Shown here: one piece after another, positions 62,276 to 64,000 of the stretch
Layout of the letters: each line of letters begins with the position of its first letter
Numbering within the stretch: position 1 is the first letter of the stretch
Assembly (NCBI RefSeq): GCF_010729485.1
Contig: NZ_AP022609.1
Span: forward strand, 2,728,001-2,792,000
Direction of reading: 5' to 3'
Source of the DNA: Mycolicibacter hiberniae
GTDB taxonomy: Bacteria; Actinomycetota; Actinomycetes; Mycobacteriales; Mycobacteriaceae
Length of the DNA: 64,000 nucleotides
Notes under the pieces: generated by a model
The model's input: the letters and a program-made list of their open reading frames with translations, nothing else
Databases searched by the model: none
What the model was told of the DNA's origin: nothing
Position numbers and translations under genes: made by a program

Positions 62276-62578
62276 CTACTTGGCGACGACGGCCAGCACG
62301 TCACGCGCGGACAGGATCAGGTACTCCTGGCCGCCGTACTTGATCTCGGTGCCGCCGTACTTGCTGTACACGACGACGTCGCCCTCGGCGACGTCCAGCG
62401 GGATCCGCTTGCTGCCGCTCTCGTCCCACCGGCCGGGACCGACGGCGACGACGGTACCCTCCTGCGGCTTCTCCTTGGCAGTGTCCGGAATGACCAGACC
62501 GGAAGCGGTCGTGGTCTCGGCCTCGTTGGCCTGAACGAGGATCTTGTCCTCGAGTGGCTTGATGTTCACGCTCGCCAC
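62276..62578 (-). CDS. groES: Co-chaperonin GroES
   Basis: 100 residues, ten-kDa lid of the chaperonin. [25 protein letters not shown] holds the mobile loop and is intact, and the sequence is nearly identical to M. tuberculosis GroES. GTG start (MASVNIKP) with GAGGG upstream. It heads the groES-groEL1 transcript under a CIRCE element. Because groEL1 is broken here, GroES presumably serves a GroEL2 encoded elsewhere. There are 90 bases between it and groEL1. Confidence 0.96.
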   Translation of the reverse strand: MASVNIKPLEDKILVQANEAETTTASGLVIPDTAKEKPQEGTVVAVGPGRWDESGSKRIPLDVAEGDVVVYSKYGGTEIKYGGQEYLILSARDVLAVVAK

Positions 62579-62720
62579 GATTGGAGCCCTCCACATTGTC
62601 TGGGATGCGACCCGGCATACGCCGAGCCCATCGGAACGTACTTACTTAAGGTGTTCGGCATTCGTGCCAGCCCTCGCGTCGTCGTCGCGGGTGCCGAGCG
62701 AGAAACCGACCGACTGCCAC

Positions 62721-62747
62721 CTAGCACTCTATACATGAGAGTGCTAG
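62721..62747. promoter_or_regulatory. CIRCE element (HrcA operator) of groES-groEL1
   Basis: CTAGCACTC-N9-GAGTGCTAG is the classical CIRCE inverted repeat and matches the consensus TTAGCACTC-N9-GAGTGCTAA at all but the outermost base of each arm. On the minus strand TTGAGT (-35) and TATAGA (-10) could form the promoter it overlaps. It continues into GAGTGCTAGCACTC (62739-62752), giving a third half-site. Confidence 0.93.
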
Positions 62748-62775
62748 CACTCAAGGAGACCCCGCTGCGAATCGA

Positions 62776-63810
62776 TCAGCGGATCTGGCCCGCCACCACC
62801 GGCAGGCCGGGATTGGTCGCCACGTCCAGCGGCGACGGCGCCGCTCCGGCGGCGATCAGGTGCGCGGCGAACGACCCGATCATCGCCCCGTTGTCCGTGC
62901 ACAACCGCAACGGCGGGATCCTCAGCGTCAACCCGGCCGCCTCGCAGCGCTGCTCGGCCAGCTCGCGCAGCCGGGAATTGGCGGCCACCCCGCCGGCGAT
63001 CAGCAGGGTGCCCACGCCCAGGTCGGTGGCCGCGCGCACCGCCTTGGCGGTCAGCACGTCGGCAACCGATTCCTGGAATCCGGCCGCCACATCGGCCGGC
63101 GAGAACGCCGGATCGGTGGCGTTCTTCTCGATGTAGCGCGCCACCGCCGTCTTGAGCCCCGAGAAGCTGAACACATAGGGAGCGTCGCGTGGGCCGGTCA
63201 TCCCGCGCGGGAACCACACGGCCTCCCGGTCACCGGTGCGAGCCAGCTCGTCCAGGGCCCGCCCACCCGGATAGCCGAGCCCGAGCAGTCTGGCCACCTT
63301 GTCGTAGGCCTCCCCCGCTGCGTCGTCGACGGTGCTGCCCAGCTCGGCGATCGGCGCCCCCAGCGACCGCACGTGCAACAGGTGGGTATGACCGCCGGAG
63401 ACCAGCAGGCTCACGCACTCCGGCAGGGGGCCGTGCGCATAGACGTCGGCGGCCAGGTGACCGCCCAGGTGGTTGACGGCGTAGAACGGGACTCCCCAGG
63501 CCGCCGCGTACGCCTTGGCGGCGGCGGCGCCCACCAGCAGCGCCCCCGCCAGCCCCGGGCCGATGGTGGCCGCGACCACGTCAGGTCTGTCCACCCCCGC
63601 TGTCGCCAGCGCCCGCCGCATGGTGGGGCCCAGGGCCTCCAGATGTGCCCGCGAGGCGATCTCGGGTACCACCCCGCCGAACCGGGTGTGCTCGGAGACG
63701 CTGGAGGCCACCTCGTCGGCCAACAGCGTCACCGTCCCGTCGGAGTTCAGCCGGGTGATCCCGACACCTGTTTCGTCGCAGGAGGATTCGATGGCCAGCA
63801 CTATCGTCAT
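62776..63810 (-). CDS. tsaD: tRNA N6-adenosine threonylcarbamoyltransferase TsaD
   Basis: Transfers threonylcarbamoyl to A37 of ANN-decoding tRNAs with TsaB and TsaE. 344 residues, ASKHA ATPase fold. IESSCDETG at the N-terminus, metal ligands in NHLGGH, the [19 protein letters not shown] segment and [14 protein letters not shown] phosphate loop are typical. The ATG overlaps the rimI stop (ATGA), a conserved rimI-tsaD linkage. Followed by the CIRCE of groES. Confidence 0.96.
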   Translation of the reverse strand: MTIVLAIESSCDETGVGITRLNSDGTVTLLADEVASSVSEHTRFGGVVPEIASRAHLEALGPTMRRALATAGVDRPDVVAATIGPGLAGALLVGAAAAKAYAAAWGVPFYAVNHLGGHLAADVYAHGPLPECVSLLVSGGHTHLLHVRSLGAPIAELGSTVDDAAGEAYDKVARLLGLGYPGGRALDELARTGDREAVWFPRGMTGPRDAPYVFSFSGLKTAVARYIEKNATDPAFSPADVAAGFQESVADVLTAKAVRAATDLGVGTLLIAGGVAANSRLRELAEQRCEAAGLTLRIPPLRLCTDNGAMIGSFAAHLIAAGAAPSPLDVATNPGLPVVAGQIR

Positions 63811-64000
63811 GAGGTCGCTCCCCGGCGCATCGTGTAGGCGTCTGCTCCGTTGCGGTAGTAGCGCCTGCGGACTCCGGTCTGGGCGAATCCGACGTCGCGG
63901 TACAGCGCGATGGCCGCAGCGTTGTCGGTTCGGACCTCCAGGTGCACGGTGCCGCCGTCGGCGTACTCCAGCAGGTCGGCGAGCAGTCGGCGGCCGATGC
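63807..64000 (-). CDS. rimI: Ribosomal-protein S18 alanine N-acetyltransferase RimI (C-terminal part; runs off the window)
   Basis: About 64 C-terminal residues of a GNAT acetyltransferase. [13 protein letters not shown] is the acetyl-CoA-binding helix after motif A and [19 protein letters not shown] is motif B, standard for RimI. The end is [19 protein letters not shown] overlaps the tsaD start by four bases. The N-terminal part is outside the window. Confidence 0.88.
   Translation of the reverse strand, partial: IGRRLLADLLEYADGGTVHLEVRTDNAAAIALYRDVGFAQTGVRRRYYRNGADAYTMRRGATS

Overview
The window is a stretch of chromosome from a high-GC mycobacterium. The gene content and order follow the M. 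tuberculosis Rv3340-Rv3420c backbone as I remember it: metC-metX, folD, the mfpA conservon, dnaE2, otsB2, lpqD-acrA1-iunH, imuB-imuA', guaA, choD-guaB3-guaB2, whiB3, groEL1-groES-tsaD-rimI. Lineage-specific insertions and losses interrupt this order. Mycolic-acid genes, a SAM-IV riboswitch, MmpS/MmpL, WhiB3 and GTG/TTG starts all agree with Mycobacterium sensu lato. I cannot name the species.

Layout. 1-4.3 kb: monomeric isocitrate dehydrogenase (partial), then the methionine operon metC-metX-methyltransferase behind a SAM-IV riboswitch and a 14-residue ORF ending in four cysteines. 4.4-12.5 kb: a mycolic-acid island with one plus-strand cyclopropane-synthase-like gene, a secreted PE-PPE-type esterase, a small exported protein, and a five-gene minus-strand operon (cmaA2-like, mmaA1-like, a KasB-like ketosynthase, mmaA2-like, mmaA4). 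12.8-17.9 kb: folD with a membrane protein, a flavin oxidoreductase, and an Rv1747-type FHA/ABC transporter. 17.9-22.6 kb: the mfp conservon (histidine kinase, roadblock, DUF742, GTPase, pentapeptide MfpA).

22.9-40.1 kb: trmL, nitroreductase, the SOS mutasome (dnaE2 at one end, imuA'-imuB at the other, each with a LexA box), mmpS-mmpL, a universal stress protein, otsB2, a hydratase, lpqD, acrA1 and iunH. 40.3-52.6 kb: an MpaB-family protein with TetR, a PhyH-type dioxygenase, guaA, an HAD phosphatase with a GH65 phosphorylase, choD, guaB3 and guaB2 (guaB2 has a coupled short upstream ORF), and a DUF5319 protein.

52.6-64 kb: a TPR-like protein (with no sigD beside it), whiB3, a small stress pair (GlsB-like and HdeA-like), a second MpaB/TetR pair, a diiron protein, a crotonase-fold protein and an adenylate cyclase. 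Then comes a decayed groEL1 next to an intact groES under a CIRCE element, followed by tsaD and the 3' end of rimI.

The most unusual points are the ketosynthase inside a mycolate-methyltransferase operon, the stacked SAM-IV/poly-cysteine leader of metC, the ATGA-coupled upstream ORF of guaB2, and the broken groEL1 3' end.
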